From positions 851,952 through 915,951 of the forward strand of contig NZ_LIVT01000001.1 in the NCBI RefSeq assembly GCF_001905905.1: a stretch of 64,000 nt of DNA, in the 5' to 3' direction. Shown one piece after another: positions 22,999 to 32,292 of the stretch. How positions within the stretch are numbered: the stretch's first letter is position 1; each line of letters opens with the position of its first letter. Position numbers and translations under genes: made by a program. The notes beneath the pieces were generated by a model, which saw only the letters and a program-made list of their open reading frames with translations, was not told the origin of the DNA and did no database searches. The stretch comes from Streptomyces sp. CB02366. GTDB taxonomy: Bacteria; Actinomycetota; Actinomycetes; Streptomycetales; Streptomycetaceae.

Positions 22999-23382
22999 TT
23001 ACTTGACCTCGACGGAAGCGCCGGCGGCCTTGAGGGACTCGGCAGCCTTCTCGGCGGCCTCCTTGGCGACCTTCTCGAGGACCGGCTTCGGGGTGCCGTC
23101 GACGAGGTCCTTGGCCTCCTTCAGACCCAGCGAGGTCAGCTCACGCACGACCTTGATGACCTGGATCTTCTTCTCGCCGGCGCCGGTGAGGATGACGTCG
23201 AACTCGTCCTGCTCGGCCTCGGCCTCGGCCGGGGCGCCGCCCGCGGCGGGGCCGGCGACGGCGACGGCCGCGGCGGCGGTGACGTCGAACTTCTCCTCGA
23301 AGGCCTTCACGAACTCGGAGAGCTCGATGAGGGTCATCTCTTCGAACTGCGCGAGCAGGTCGTCCTGGGACAGCTTCGCCAT
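22999..23382 (-). CDS. rplL: 50S ribosomal protein L7/L12
   Basis: 127 residues. Starts [16 protein letters not shown] (dimerisation domain), has an Ala/Gly-rich hinge near residues 38-52, and ends with the factor-binding domain containing [11 protein letters not shown]. Forms the ribosomal stalk that recruits translational GTPases. It follows rplJ by 84 bp in the same operon. Confidence 0.98.
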   Translation of the reverse strand: MAKLSQDDLLAQFEEMTLIELSEFVKAFEEKFDVTAAAAVAVAGPAAGGAPAEAEAEQDEFDVILTGAGEKKIQVIKVVRELTSLGLKEAKDLVDGTPKPVLEKVAKEAAEKAAESLKAAGASVEVK

Positions 23383-23466
23383 GACAGGCGTCCTTCCACT
23401 ATTCGGCAGGTGCCGGATGTATATGTCGGCGGGCGTACGTGGAGCCCGCTGGACCGCTGAGCGTGA

Positions 23467-24024
23467 TTACTCGGCGGCCTCGGCGGGAGCCGGAGTACCG
23501 GCACCGCCCTGCTCTTCCTTCTTGGCGCGAAGGGCTTCCGCGGTGCGGACGAACTTCGACGGCAGGGCCTGGAAGACCTGCGCCGCCTGCGTCTGCTTGC
23601 CCTTGAAAGCACCGGCCAGCTTGGAGAGCAGAACCTCGCGGGACTCGAGGTCCGCGAGCTTCTTGATCTCATCGGCGGACAGCGCCCTGCCATCGAGGAC
23701 ACCGCCCTTGATGATGAGGTTGGGGTTGTCCTTGGCGAAGTCACGAAGACCCTTCGCCGACTCCACCGGGTCACCGGTGACGAAGGCAACCGCCGTCGGA
23801 CCCGTGAACAGGTCGTCCAGCGCGTCGATCCCGGCCTCGTTGGCCGCAATCTTGGTCAGCGTGTTCTTCACCACGGCGTACTGGGCGTTCTCACCGAGCG
23901 AACGGCGCAGCTCCTTGAGCTGTGCCACGGTGAGACCCCGGTACTCGGTCAGCACGGCGGCATTCGAGCTGCGGAACTGGTCCGTCAGCTCGGCTACCGC
24001 GGCAGCCTTGTCGGGCCTTGCCAT
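23467..24024 (-). CDS. rplJ: 50S ribosomal protein L10
   Basis: 185 residues. The start at 24024 is preferred over the longer open frame: it follows GAAGGAGG and gives [17 protein letters not shown], typical of actinobacterial L10. L10 anchors L7/L12 dimers to 23S rRNA. The C-terminal tail is Ala/Pro-rich. In many bacteria the L10-L12 complex represses its own mRNA by binding a leader; a structured leader is suggested upstream. Confidence 0.97.
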   Translation of the reverse strand: MARPDKAAAVAELTDQFRSSNAAVLTEYRGLTVAQLKELRRSLGENAQYAVVKNTLTKIAANEAGIDALDDLFTGPTAVAFVTGDPVESAKGLRDFAKDNPNLIIKGGVLDGRALSADEIKKLADLESREVLLSKLAGAFKGKQTQAAQVFQALPSKFVRTAEALRAKKEEQGGAGTPAPAEAAE

Positions 24025-24049
24025 GAGCGTCGGCCTCCTTCCGGGTGAT

Positions 24050-24180
24050 GAGGACCGCTCAGAAGGGGCCGGGAAAGACGAAACGCCCCAGCACAAGTGC
24101 CAGGGCGCAGCTCGACCGAACAGAGTCCGGGAGCGTTCCACAGTCACCTGCGCAGGTCGTCCGGTCTAGCGGAACCTTCG
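24050..24180 (-). promoter_or_regulatory. Possible L10 (rplJ) leader region
   Basis: The rplJ upstream region contains a compact hairpin (24084-24107, CGCCC-type stem with GCAC/GTGC inner pairing) about 60 nt before the start. This is consistent with an autogenous L10 leader. The covariance-defined L10 leader could not be verified by eye. Confidence 0.35.
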
Positions 24181-24235
24181 GTCACCTTCCTCTGTCGAGG
24201 CACGGTGACGACCAGCGGTCTTTGGCTTCCTGGTG

Positions 24236-24265
24236 AGAGTACGCGACCGGACGGGCGACGGGCAA
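24236..24265 (-). promoter_or_regulatory. Putative rplJ promoter
   Basis: Minus strand: -35 TTGCCC (24260-24265), 18-bp spacer, -10 TACTCT (24236-24241). It is a reasonable principal-sigma match about 215 nt upstream of rplJ. Confidence 0.45.
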
Positions 24266-24296
24266 ATCCGTGCCCATTCGTCCCCCTCGGGAGGTG

Positions 24297-25214
24297 TCAG
24301 GAGGCGGCGTGGGGGGTAGCGCCCTGCTTCAGCAGCTCCGTGAACTCCACGGTGTCCGAGGCCGCCGGCTTCTCGACCGACACCTCGGTGCCGTAGTCGC
24401 TGTAGAAGAGCGTCGAGTTGAACGCGCCGGTCTTCATCTCGCCGCGCTCGGTCTTCTTCACCAGCAGGTCGTCCTCGTCGACCCAGATGTCGACGGTCTG
24501 GGTGGTCACCCCGGCCAGCGCGAGCTGCTCCTTGAACTCGGCGAGCTGCTTCTCGTCCAGCGCGCTGTTCTTCGCGGTCAGCTCGGCCACGTCGACCGTG
24601 CCGGAGTAGTGCGTCGCGGAGGCCCCGCGGACGTCCTCCCGGCCGATCCTCTTCACGTCGCCGGAGGCCAGGAGCGCCTTCACGCCCTGCTCGGGCGTGC
24701 TGGTGCGGGCCTGGTCCTGCATGACGTCGCCGGAGGCCCCGCCCAGCTCGGCGAGGTCCTTGTAGGAGTACTGGATCCAGCTCTTGCCGCCGGTTTCGGC
24801 GGCCATGCCGGGGCCCATGTCGGCGTAGTACGCGTCCTTGAAATAGCGCGCCTGCACGGAGCCGTCGCCGCCGGCCTTCTTGAGGGCCTCGCCCATGACG
24901 CCGCCGGTGTAGGTGATGGTCATCTCACCGGAGAGGCCGTCCGCCCACCCGATGACCCCGGACTGCTTCATGGAGACGGTGCTGCCCATCTCGACGGTGC
25001 CCTCGACCTTCGCGGACCGGGCGCCGTCGGTCTTCTGCCGCACGTGCTTCAGCGCGGCCACCGGGCTCGCCTTGCCGACGGCGGAGCCCGCCTCGCCCTT
25101 GCGGGCCCCCTCGGAGCCCCCCGAGCCGTCGGAGCCGCTGCAGGCGGCCATCGACGTCAGCGCCGCCGCGGCGGCCAGAGCCGTGCCCATCCGTCGTGCC
25201 GTGCTCGTCCTCAT
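24297..25214 (-). CDS. Lipoprotein of the LppX/LprG-like type
   Basis: 305 residues. Signal peptide with an Ala-rich core and lipobox SMAAC (Cys ~25), followed by a Gly/Ser linker, so it is exported and lipid-anchored. The body is a mixed alpha/beta protein with phrases such as GEMTITYTGG and VDIWVDEDDLLVKKTER, reminiscent of LppX/LprAFG-type lipoproteins that carry hydrophobic ligands. It lies between rplJ and rplA on the same strand, a position conserved in Streptomyces, but has its own gap and is probably independent. Ligand unknown. Confidence 0.75.
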   Translation of the reverse strand: MRTSTARRMGTALAAAAALTSMAACSGSDGSGGSEGARKGEAGSAVGKASPVAALKHVRQKTDGARSAKVEGTVEMGSTVSMKQSGVIGWADGLSGEMTITYTGGVMGEALKKAGGDGSVQARYFKDAYYADMGPGMAAETGGKSWIQYSYKDLAELGGASGDVMQDQARTSTPEQGVKALLASGDVKRIGREDVRGASATHYSGTVDVAELTAKNSALDEKQLAEFKEQLALAGVTTQTVDIWVDEDDLLVKKTERGEMKTGAFNSTLFYSDYGTEVSVEKPAASDTVEFTELLKQGATPHAAS

Positions 25215-25340
25215 GCTGTCGATCCACCCCTCGTATCGGCTTTCGTCCCCCGCATCACAGTGTCACAGGGCACTGACAGACAGGGACCGTCCTGCGGAGG
25301 TCCGTGGGGACCGTCCTCCGCGTCCTCCGGATACGAGGAC

Positions 25341-25371
25341 GGGCCCCGCACCTCGAAAGGTTGCGGGGCCC
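25341..25371 (-). terminator. Terminator after rplA
   Basis: 13-14 bp stem with one bulged base (25341-25353 with 25358-25371, CGAA tetraloop), 50 bp past the rplA stop. Confidence 0.75.
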
Positions 25372-25420
25372 GTTCACACAGAGCACGCGTACGACGCGGC
25401 TACCGGGTGAGCACGGTGGC

Positions 25421-26143
25421 TCAGACGGAGGCCGGGTCCTCCTCGACGAGGAGGTTGCGGGTGCGGTTGGCGTCCAGCGGGATGCCGGGGCCCATCGTGG
25501 TCGTCAGAGCGGCCTTCTTGATGTAGCGGCCCTTGGCGGCGGACGGCTTCAGACGGAGGACTTCCTCCAGCGCCGCTGCGTAGTTCTCCACCAGCTTGGT
25601 CTCGTCGAACGAGACCTTGCCGATGATGAAGTGCAGGTTGGAGTGCTTGTCGACGCGGAACTCGATCTTTCCGCCCTTGATGTCGGTGACGGCCTTGGCG
25701 ACATCGGGGGTGACGGTGCCGGTCTTCGGGTTCGGCATCAGACCACGCGGACCGAGCACACGGCCGAGGCGGCCGACCTTGCCCATGAGGTCCGGGGTGG
25801 CGACGACGGCGTCGAAGTCCAGACGACCCTTGGCCACCTCGTCGATGAGCTCGTCGGAGCCGACGATGTCGGCTCCGGCGGCTTCCGCGGCCGCAGCACG
25901 GTCACCGGTCGCGAAGACCAGGACCCGGGCGGTCTTGCCGGTGCCGTGCGGGAGGTTCACGGTGCCGCGGACCATCTGGTCGGCCTTGCGCGGGTCGACG
26001 CCCAGGCGGAAGGCGACCTCGACGGTGCCGTCGAACTTCGTGGTGGCGGTGTCCTTGGCGATACGGACGGCCTCGAGCGGGGCGTACAGGCGCTCCCGGT
26101 CGATCTTGGCGTCCGCAGCGCGGAGGTTCTTGCTGCGCTTCAC
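25421..26143 (-). CDS. rplA: 50S ribosomal protein L1
   Basis: 240 residues, GTG start giving (M)[14 protein letters not shown]. Contains the L1 signature around [13 protein letters not shown] and the central Rossmann-like domain ([10 protein letters not shown]), ending near [17 protein letters not shown]1 forms the mobile stalk near the E site and represses the L11 operon in many bacteria. It follows rplK by 80 bp. Confidence 0.98.
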   Translation of the reverse strand: MKRSKNLRAADAKIDRERLYAPLEAVRIAKDTATTKFDGTVEVAFRLGVDPRKADQMVRGTVNLPHGTGKTARVLVFATGDRAAAAEAAGADIVGSDELIDEVAKGRLDFDAVVATPDLMGKVGRLGRVLGPRGLMPNPKTGTVTPDVAKAVTDIKGGKIEFRVDKHSNLHFIIGKVSFDETKLVENYAAALEEVLRLKPSAAKGRYIKKAALTTTMGPGIPLDANRTRNLLVEEDPASV

Positions 26144-26174
26144 TTCTACTCCTGTGGTGTCAGAGTGTGGAGTC

Positions 26175-26204
26175 GTGGTGCGGACCAGCGCTTGGTCCTA
26201 CCAC
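26175..26204 (-). promoter_or_regulatory. Imperfect hairpin between rplK and rplA
   Basis: GTGGT/ACCAC ends plus a GGACCA/TGGTCC stem enclose an 8-nt loop just upstream of the rplA start. It could relate to L1 control or RNA processing. Weak evidence. Confidence 0.25.
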
Positions 26205-26223
26205 TGGGGGCTACGGGGCTGAA

Positions 26224-26658
26224 TCAGCCTTCGACCGTGATGCCCATGGAACGGGCGGTGCCGGCAATGATCTTCGACGCGGCGTCGAGGTCATTGGCGT
26301 TCAGGTCGGGGAGCTTCGTCGTGGCGATCTCGCGGACCTGGTCGGCCGTCAGCTTGGCGACCTTGGTCTTGTGCGGCTCGCCGGAGCCCTTGTCCACACC
26401 CGCGGCCTTGAGGATCAGCTTGGCGGCCGGCGGAGTCTTCGTGACGAAGGTGAAGGAACGGTCCTCGTAGACCGTGATCTCCACCGGCACGACCATGCCA
26501 CGCTGCGACTCGGTCGCGGCGTTGTAGGCCTTGCAGAACTCCATGATGTTGACGCCGTGCTGACCGAGCGCGGGGCCGACCGGCGGGGCCGGGTTCGCCG
26601 CACCGGCGTTGATCTGGAGCTTGATAAGCCCCGTGACCTTCTTCTTCTTGGGAGGCAT
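26224..26658 (-). CDS. rplK: 50S ribosomal protein L11
   Basis: 144 residues. Starts [16 protein letters not shown], contains [20 protein letters not shown] (the thiostrepton-contacting N-terminal domain) and the rRNA-binding C-terminal domain ending GITVEG. It works in the GTPase-associated centre and in RelA activation. First gene of the rplK-rplA operon. Confidence 0.98.
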
Positions 26659-26759
26659 TGCTCTCTCCGGGTCCTAGTGAGAGTGTTTCGCCGCCATTCC
26701 GGTCATCCGGATGGAGGCATACCGCACAACGATAACGGGTATAGCTGTGCGACCAAAAA

Positions 26760-26803
26760 CCCAGCAGGTCAGAGCGGCTGCGAAGCCGCTCTGACCTGCT
26801 GGG
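26760..26803 (-). terminator. Strong intrinsic terminator of secE-nusG
   Basis: Perfect 20-bp stem (26760-26779 with 26784-26803) closed by a GCGA tetraloop. On the minus strand it is followed by GTTTTTGG, so a U-tract is present, which is unusual in this GC-rich genome. It begins 32 bp after the nusG stop. Confidence 0.92.
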
Positions 26804-26834
26804 TAGGCATGTGTCCAGATACTGGCGGGAAGCG

Positions 26835-27767
26835 CTAGTTCTTCTGGATCTGGTCGAAGCTGAGCTCGACCGGGGTCTCGCGGCCGAAGATCTCGACGAG
26901 GCCCTTGACCTTCTTCGAGTCGGCGTTGATCTCGTTGATCGTGGCCTGCAGGGTGGCGAACGGGCCGTCCGTGACGGTGACCGAGTCGCCGACCTCGAAG
27001 TCCAGCACCTGGACCTCGACCTTGCGGGCCGGAGCCGGCTTGCCCTCGGCCTCGGCGGCCTCGCGGGCGGCCTTCTCCTCGGCCTCCGGGGCGAGCATCT
27101 TGACGATCTCGTCCAGGGTCAGCGGGTACGGGTCGTAGGCGTTGCCCACGAAGCCGGTGACGCCCGGCGTGTTCCGCACGACGCCCCAGGACTCGTTCGT
27201 CAGGTCCATGCGCACCAGCACGTAGCCGGGGAGCTTGTTCTGCCGGACGTTCTTGCGCTCGCCGTTCTTGATCTGGACGATTTCCTCTTCAGGCACCTCG
27301 GCCTGATAGATGAACTCCTCCACGTTCAGCGAGACGGCGCGCTGCTCCAGGTTGGCCTTCACGCGCTTCTCGTAACCGGCGTACGTGTGGATGACGTACC
27401 ACTCGCCGGGAAGGGTGCGCAGCTCCTCGCGCAGGGCGGCGACGGGGTCGACCGGCTCGGCCTCGACGGCCTCGTCCTCGGCGATCTCGTCGTCGGCGTC
27501 CTCGGGGGTGTCGGCCTCGGCCTCGTCCTCGGAGGTGACGGCGTCCTCGTCCTCCACGGTGAGCGCGGCCTCCTCGGAGGTGACGGCGTCCTCGTCCTCG
27601 ACGGTGAGCGCGGCCTCCTCGGCGGCCTCGCCCGCGGCGAGGTCGGCGGCCTCTGCCTGGTCCGGGTCCACGGAGTCAGCAGCCTCAACGATGTCGAGCT
27701 CGTCCTTGGCGGACTCGAAGGCGCCAGCCTCGGGCTCGACGGCGTCGTTCAGGTTCGGGTCAGACAC
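26835..27767 (-). CDS. nusG: Transcription antitermination/elongation factor NusG
   Basis: 310 residues. GTG at 27767 after AGGAAGAAG gives (M)[12 protein letters not shown]. The first ~115 residues form a highly acidic extension containing two copies of a 15-residue repeat. The NGN domain starts near [16 protein letters not shown] and the KOW domain is at the C-terminus ([14 protein letters not shown]). NusG binds RNA polymerase and modulates pausing and Rho action. Long acidic N-termini are common in actinobacterial NusG, but the internal duplication is worth noting. Cotranscribed with secE, 73 bp upstream. Confidence 0.97.
   Translation of the reverse strand: MSDPNLNDAVEPEAGAFESAKDELDIVEAADSVDPDQAEAADLAAGEAAEEAALTVEDEDAVTSEEAALTVEDEDAVTSEDEAEADTPEDADDEIAEDEAVEAEPVDPVAALREELRTLPGEWYVIHTYAGYEKRVKANLEQRAVSLNVEEFIYQAEVPEEEIVQIKNGERKNVRQNKLPGYVLVRMDLTNESWGVVRNTPGVTGFVGNAYDPYPLTLDEIVKMLAPEAEEKAAREAAEAEGKPAPARKVEVQVLDFEVGDSVTVTDGPFATLQATINEINADSKKVKGLVEIFGRETPVELSFDQIQKN
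27526..27615 (-). repeat. 45-bp tandem duplication inside nusG
   Basis: Two adjacent 45-bp copies (27526-27570, 27571-27615) with one visible base difference encode [15 protein letters not shown] twice in the acidic N-terminal extension. Confidence 0.9.
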
Positions 27768-27840
27768 GATGGCTGCTTCTTCCTGGATACAAAGGGTGGA
27801 ACATGCGAAAGGGACGCCGGGTCCGACGCCCTCCGCTTGA

Positions 27841-28128
27841 TCAGCCGAAGACGTACTTGGCGACCCGGGCGAAGCCCGTGTCGAGAACGGTAACAAGACC
27901 GATCATGACGACGACGAACACGATCACCACGGTCGTGTACGTCGTGAGCTGGCTGCGCGTCGGCCAGACGACCTTACGGAGTTCTGCGACGATCTGGCGG
28001 TAGAACAGCGCGAGTCGGCCCAGAGGGCCCTTCTTTCCGCGCTTGCCGCCCTTCCGAGTCTTCTTCTTCGACTCGGGAGTCTCATCATCGGCATCAGGCA
28101 TGTCGATGGAGCCCACGGCGTCCGTCAC
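27841..28128 (-). CDS. secE: Preprotein translocase subunit SecE
   Basis: 95 residues; GTG at 28128 after AGGTGAG. A charged N-terminus rich in Lys ([14 protein letters not shown]) leads to the SecE motif [14 protein letters not shown] and one C-terminal transmembrane helix ([13 protein letters not shown]). SecE clamps SecY in the protein-export channel. Order tRNA-Trp, secE, nusG is standard. Confidence 0.97.
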   Translation of the reverse strand: MTDAVGSIDMPDADDETPESKKKTRKGGKRGKKGPLGRLALFYRQIVAELRKVVWPTRSQLTTYTTVVIVFVVVMIGLVTVLDTGFARVAKYVFG

Positions 28129-28234
28129 GCTACTCACCTGATTCCGGGTCGTGGCCGTGCCGCGCCCGGTGGAGCCGCACGGCTGTGCAATGAAGTACGT
28201 ACATGCGCACACATCCTGGCGAAGGAGTGTGTAG

Positions 28235-28307
28235 CAGGGCCGGAGGGACTTGAACCCCCAACCGCTGGTTTTGGAGACCAGTGCTCTACCAATTGAGCTA
28301 CGACCCT
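28235..28307 (-). tRNA. tRNA-Trp (CCA)
   Basis: 73 nt. The acceptor stem pairs fully (with one G-T), and the D arm GCTCAATTGGTAGAGC, anticodon loop CTCCAAA and T arm GGGTTCAAGTCCC are all present. Anticodon CCA. The 3' CCA is not encoded. Lies just upstream of secE. Confidence 0.97.
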
Positions 28308-28438
28308 TTGGTGGTTTCCACCAACCTACCGCATCCTCTCCGGCGGCCGGGAGGGGACGGTGCGGCTGGTGAAGGCCAACGACAGGTGAGTGTACGTGCT
28401 CGGAGCCGCCGCGTCGAACAGACAATTACCGACCGGTC

Positions 28439-28471
28439 CTGTCCGGATGCTGTCCGGGTCCTGTCCGGTCC
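28439..28471 (+). repeat. Three 11-bp direct repeats upstream of aspC
   Basis: CTGTCCGG plus three variable bases, repeated at 28439, 28450 and 28461, roughly 50-80 bp before the aminotransferase start. Spacing of one helical turn could allow a regulator to bind on one face. Confidence 0.5.
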
Positions 28472-28519
28472 CTGAAACCCCTGTGCCGACGGCTTCGGCG
28501 GTCTGGGAGCATGGGGCCC

Positions 28520-29746
28520 ATGAGCGCTGCAACTTCACCGTCCGAGCGCCGGGTTTCGGCCCGCGTCGGTGCGATCTCCGAGTCCGCGACCCTCGCCGTC
28601 GACGCCAAGGCCAAGGCTCTCAAGGCCGCCGGGCGCCCGGTGATCGGCTTCGGGGCCGGCGAGCCCGATTTCCCGACGCCCGACTACATCGTCGACGCCG
28701 CGGTCGAGGCGTGCCGCAACCCGAAGTACCACCGCTACACCCCGGCCGGCGGGCTCCCCGAGCTCAAGGCCGCCATCGCCGAGAAGACGCTGCGCGACTC
28801 CGGCTACGAGGTCGACGCCAGCCAGATCCTGGTGACCAACGGCGGCAAGCAGGCCATCTACGAGGCGTTCGCCGCGATCCTCGACCCGGGCGACGAGGTC
28901 ATCGTTCCCGCCCCGTACTGGACCACCTACCCCGAGTCGATCCGGCTCGCCGGCGGTGTCCCGGTGGAGGTCGTCGCCGACGAGACCACCGGCTACCGGG
29001 TCTCCGTCGAGCAGCTGGAGGCGGCGCGCACCGAGCGGACCAAGGTCGTCCTGTTCGTCTCGCCCTCCAACCCGACCGGCGCGGTCTACAGCGAGGCCGA
29101 CGCCGAGGCCATCGGCCGCTGGGCCGTCGAGCACGGCCTGTGGGTGATGACCGACGAGATCTACGAGCACCTCGTCTACGGTGACGCCGCCTTCACCTCG
29201 CTCCCGGCGATCGTCCCCGAGCTGCGCGACAAGTGCGTCGTCGTCAACGGCGTCGCCAAGACGTACGCGATGACCGGCTGGCGGGTGGGGTGGATCATCG
29301 GCCCCAAGGACGTCGTCAAGGCCGCGACCAACCTCCAGTCGCACGCCACCTCCAACGTCTCCAACGTCGCCCAGGCCGCCGCGCTCGCGGCCGTCTCCGG
29401 CTCGCTGGACGCCGTCGCCGAGATGCGTACCGCCTTCGACCGCCGCCGCAAGCTCATCGTGCGGATGCTCAACGAGATCGACGGCGTGTTCTGCCCAGAG
29501 CCGGAGGGCGCGTTCTACGCCTACCCGGCGGTGAAGGAGCTGCTCGGCAAGGAGATCCGCGGCAAGCGCCCGGCCACCACGGTCGAGCTGGCCGCCCTGA
29601 TCCTGGACGAGGCCGAGGTCGCCGTCGTCCCGGGCGAGGCGTTCGGCACCCCGGGTTACCTGCGTCTTTCCTACGCGCTGGGCGACGACGACCTGATCGA
29701 GGGCGTCTCGCGGATCCAGAAGCTGCTGGGCGAGGCCAAGGACTGA
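28520..29746 (+). CDS. aspC: Aspartate aminotransferase (class I, PLP)
   Basis: 408 residues; ATG 28520 is chosen, and an ATG 9 bp upstream is also possible. Fold type I features: [40 protein letters not shown], and the PLP lysine in [14 protein letters not shown]. Interconverts aspartate/2-oxoglutarate and oxaloacetate/glutamate. Gene order next to secE/nusG is conserved in Streptomyces. Followed by a T-rich terminator. Confidence 0.93.
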   Translation: MSAATSPSERRVSARVGAISESATLAVDAKAKALKAAGRPVIGFGAGEPDFPTPDYIVDAAVEACRNPKYHRYTPAGGLPELKAAIAEKTLRDSGYEVDASQILVTNGGKQAIYEAFAAILDPGDEVIVPAPYWTTYPESIRLAGGVPVEVVADETTGYRVSVEQLEAARTERTKVVLFVSPSNPTGAVYSEADAEAIGRWAVEHGLWVMTDEIYEHLVYGDAAFTSLPAIVPELRDKCVVVNGVAKTYAMTGWRVGWIIGPKDVVKAATNLQSHATSNVSNVAQAAALAAVSGSLDAVAEMRTAFDRRRKLIVRMLNEIDGVFCPEPEGAFYAYPAVKELLGKEIRGKRPATTVELAALILDEAEVAVVPGEAFGTPGYLRLSYALGDDDLIEGVSRIQKLLGEAKD

Positions 29747-29772
29747 CCGCCCCGCACACCCCGTACGGGAAA

Positions 29773-29818
29773 CGCCCCCGGCCGCCGGAGACCTCCGCCG
29801 GCCGGGGGCGCTTTTTTT
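29773..29818 (+). terminator. Intrinsic terminator of aspC with T-tract
   Basis: 18-bp stem with one mismatch (29773-29790 with 29793-29810) followed by CTTTTTTT: a textbook rho-independent terminator. Confidence 0.93.
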
Positions 29819-29885
29819 GTTCGAGCCACCCCCTGGAGGGGAAAGCGGCTACCGCTCCGGGCCGCCCGTGCGGCAGGATCTTCCA

Positions 29886-30899
29886 ATGGAGCGTGATGTA
29901 CGTCTGTTGCCCAAGGCCCACCTGCACCTGCATTTCACCGGGTCGATGCGGCCCACCACCCTGCTCGAACTCGCCGACAAGTACGGGGTCCACCTCCCCG
30001 ACGCCCTGACCGGAGGCGAACCGCCGAAACTGCGGGCGACCGACGAGCGCGGCTGGTTCCGGTTCCAGCGCCTCTACGACATCGCCCGGTCCTGCCTCCG
30101 GTCCCCCGAGGACATCCAGCGCCTGGTGCGCGAGGCCGCCCAGGAGGACGTGGCGGACGGCTCCGGCTGGCTGGAGATCCAGGTCGACCCCACCTCGTAC
30201 GCCCCGCTGCTCGGCGGGCTGATCCCGGCCATCGAGATCATCCTCGACGCGGTGGACAGCGCCTCCCGGGACACCGGGTTGGACATGCGCGTGGTGATCG
30301 CCGCGAACCGGATGAAGCACCCCCTGGACGCCCGCACCCTGGCCCGGCTCGCCGTGCGGTACGCGGACCGGGGCGTCGTCGGCTTCGGCCTCTCCAACGA
30401 CGAGCGGCGTGGCATGGCGCGCGACTTCGACCGGGCCTTCGCCATCGCCCGGGAGGGCGGTCTGCTGGCGGCTCCGCACGGCGGGGAGCTGGCGGGCCCC
30501 TCCAGCGTGCGCGACTGCCTGGACGATCTGGACGCCTCGCGCATCGGCCACGGCGTCCGGGCCGCCGAGGACCCCCGGCTGCTGCGCAGGCTCGCCGAGT
30601 CCGGGGTCACCTGCGAGGTCTGCCCCTCGTCCAATGTGGCGCTCGGCGTCTACGAGAAGCCCGCCGACATCCCGCTGCGCACGCTGTTCGACGCGGGGGT
30701 GCCGATGGCGCTGGGGGCGGACGACCCGCTGCTGTTCGGTTCGCGGCTGGCCGCCCAGTACGACCTGGCCCGCCGCCACCACGGCTTCACCGACGAGGAG
30801 CTGGCCGAACTGGCCCGCCAGTCGGTGCGCGGGTCGGCGGCCCCGGTGGAGGTGCGGGAGAAGCTGCTGTCGGGGGTCGACGCCTGGCTGGCTAGCTGA
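29886..30899 (+). CDS. add: Adenosine deaminase family protein
   Basis: 337 residues. Zinc-binding HLH near the N-terminus (His14, His16), then HGGELAG with the catalytic Glu, RIGHGVRA, CPSSNVALG, and DDPLLFG with the conserved Asp pair. This is the complete adenosine/AMP deaminase-type TIM-barrel set, so hydrolytic deamination of adenosine or a related purine is expected. The HFTGSMRP block after the HxH differs slightly from the classical HLDGAL form, so substrate could vary. Ends tail-to-tail with a TetR gene, overlapping by 8 bp. Confidence 0.85.
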   Translation: MERDVRLLPKAHLHLHFTGSMRPTTLLELADKYGVHLPDALTGGEPPKLRATDERGWFRFQRLYDIARSCLRSPEDIQRLVREAAQEDVADGSGWLEIQVDPTSYAPLLGGLIPAIEIILDAVDSASRDTGLDMRVVIAANRMKHPLDARTLARLAVRYADRGVVGFGLSNDERRGMARDFDRAFAIAREGGLLAAPHGGELAGPSSVRDCLDDLDASRIGHGVRAAEDPRLLRRLAESGVTCEVCPSSNVALGVYEKPADIPLRTLFDAGVPMALGADDPLLFGSRLAAQYDLARRHHGFTDEELAELARQSVRGSAAPVEVREKLLSGVDAWLAS

Positions 30900-31503
30900 C
30901 CCCGGACGGGCTCGGGCCGATCCCGCCCAGCAGGGTGGCCGCGAGGGAGGCGGCGAAGTCGTCCAGGGACTGCGGGGGCTCGTTCCCGGGGAGCGTGGAA
31001 TAGGCGAAGGCCCGCTGCGCGCAGGCGCCCAGCAGCAGGGAGGCGGCGGCGTAGGTGTCCACCCCGGCCCGGATGCGGCCCGTCTCCTGTTCGGCGCCCA
31101 GATAGGCGTCGAGCCGCTGGATCGGGAGGTGGGGTCCTGCCTCCAGCCCTGCCACGCCCTGCTCGTGGCGGCGCTTGAGCTGGGGTTCGGCGTACAGGGA
31201 CGCGGTCATGGGGATGGTCTGCTCGTAGAACAGGGCGGCCTGCCGGGCGATGGCGGTGAGGTTGCCCTCGACGGTGCCCTCGCCGGCCGCCAGTTCGTCG
31301 AGGAGGCCCCCGAGCCGGGGCAGCCGCTCCGCGAGGACGGTGACGAACAGGTCCTCCTTGCCGGAGAAGTACTTGTAGAGCGCCGCCTCCGAGCAGCCGG
31401 CCGCCCGGGCGATCTCCTTGGTGGTGGTCCGGGCGAGGCCGATGGAGAGCATCAGCTCGTATGCCGCGTCGACGATCCGGACGCGGGCGGGCTTCGGGTC
31501 CAT
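30892..31503 (-). CDS. TetR-family regulator
   Basis: 203 residues. N-terminal helix-turn-helix typical of TetR (TTTKEIARAAGCSEAALYKYFSGKEDLF), then a helical ligand-binding domain. Divergent from an NmrA-like gene, with two palindromes in the 96-bp gap, so it probably represses both. No link to the deaminase downstream beyond the 3' overlap. Confidence 0.9.
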   Translation of the reverse strand: MDPKPARVRIVDAAYELMLSIGLARTTTKEIARAAGCSEAALYKYFSGKEDLFVTVLAERLPRLGGLLDELAAGEGTVEGNLTAIARQAALFYEQTIPMTASLYAEPQLKRRHEQGVAGLEAGPHLPIQRLDAYLGAEQETGRIRAGVDTYAAASLLLGACAQRAFAYSTLPGNEPPQSLDDFAASLAATLLGGIGPSPSGVS

Positions 31504-31541
31504 GCTTGCTCCAACGGGCCGTACCCGGAAATTTGACGACC

Positions 31542-31557
31542 GGGTGAGAGGTCACCC
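31542..31557. promoter_or_regulatory. Palindromic TetR operator 1
   Basis: GGGTGA-N4-TCACCC, a perfect dyad between the divergent regulator and NmrA-like gene. A possible -35 TTGACG lies just upstream at 31533-31538. Confidence 0.55.
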
Positions 31558-31565
31558 ACTCTAGA

Positions 31566-31583
31566 GGTGAGTAAACACTCACC
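31566..31583. promoter_or_regulatory. Palindromic TetR operator 2
   Basis: GGTGAGT-N4-ACTCACC, perfect 7-bp arms. Shares the GGTGA/TCACC half-site with operator 1; centres are about 25 bp apart. It lies just upstream of the NmrA-like start. Confidence 0.65.
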
Positions 31584-31599
31584 CACTAGGGAGCGCACC

Positions 31600-32235
31600 A
31601 TGAACATCACTGTGTTCGGTTCGACCGGCGGCGTCGGCCGGGAGATCGTGGGTCAGGCGCTGGCGGCGGGCCACCGGGTGACGGCCGTGGTGCGCGACCC
31701 GGACCGCCTCCCGGAGGCGCTGGACCGCGGGGCTCTGCACGACGTCGTCCGGCTGGGCGACACGCCGGCCGTGCGGGCGGCGGTGGCGGGGCGGGACGCG
31801 GTGCTCTCGGGGCTGGGTTCGCGCGGCCGGAAGGCGAACGGTGTCGCCGAGCGCCTGACCGAGCGGATCGTGTCGGCGATGGAGGCCGAGGGCTCCCGGC
31901 GGCTGCTGGTGGTCAGCGCGATGCCGGTCGGACCGAAGGCGGAGGGCGATCCGCTGTTCGACCGGCTGTCGCGCAGGGCCGTCGCGGCGGTCCTGGCGGA
32001 CGTGTACGCCGATCTCACCCGGATGGAGGCGGTGCTGGCGGCCAGCGCGACGGACTGGACCGCGGTACGGCCGCCGAGGCTGACGGAGGGTCCTCGTACG
32101 GGTGTCTACCGGCAGGTCGTGGACGGGACGCCGCGCAGCAGCCGCACCATCTCGCGGGCCGACGTGGCACACGCGATGCTGGCGATGATCGACGACCCGG
32201 CCACGGTGAAGCAGGGCGTGGGCATCGCGTACTGA
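31600..32235 (+). CDS. NAD(P)-binding NmrA/SDR-like protein
   Basis: 211 residues. Rossmann start MNITVFGSTGGVGREIVGQ with a dinucleotide-binding Gly motif, then AVVRDPDRLP and LLVVSAMPVG. Members bind NAD(P)H and act as reductases or redox sensors; the catalytic Tyr-Lys of classical SDRs is not evident. Divergent from a TetR regulator with shared operators. Substrate unknown. Confidence 0.8.
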   Translation: MNITVFGSTGGVGREIVGQALAAGHRVTAVVRDPDRLPEALDRGALHDVVRLGDTPAVRAAVAGRDAVLSGLGSRGRKANGVAERLTERIVSAMEAEGSRRLLVVSAMPVGPKAEGDPLFDRLSRRAVAAVLADVYADLTRMEAVLAASATDWTAVRPPRLTEGPRTGVYRQVVDGTPRSSRTISRADVAHAMLAMIDDPATVKQGVGIAY

Positions 32236-32292
32236 GCCCGCGCCCGCCGCGCGTACGCGCCCCTCGCGCCGAGGCCCTCGCGGGCCCGCGCC

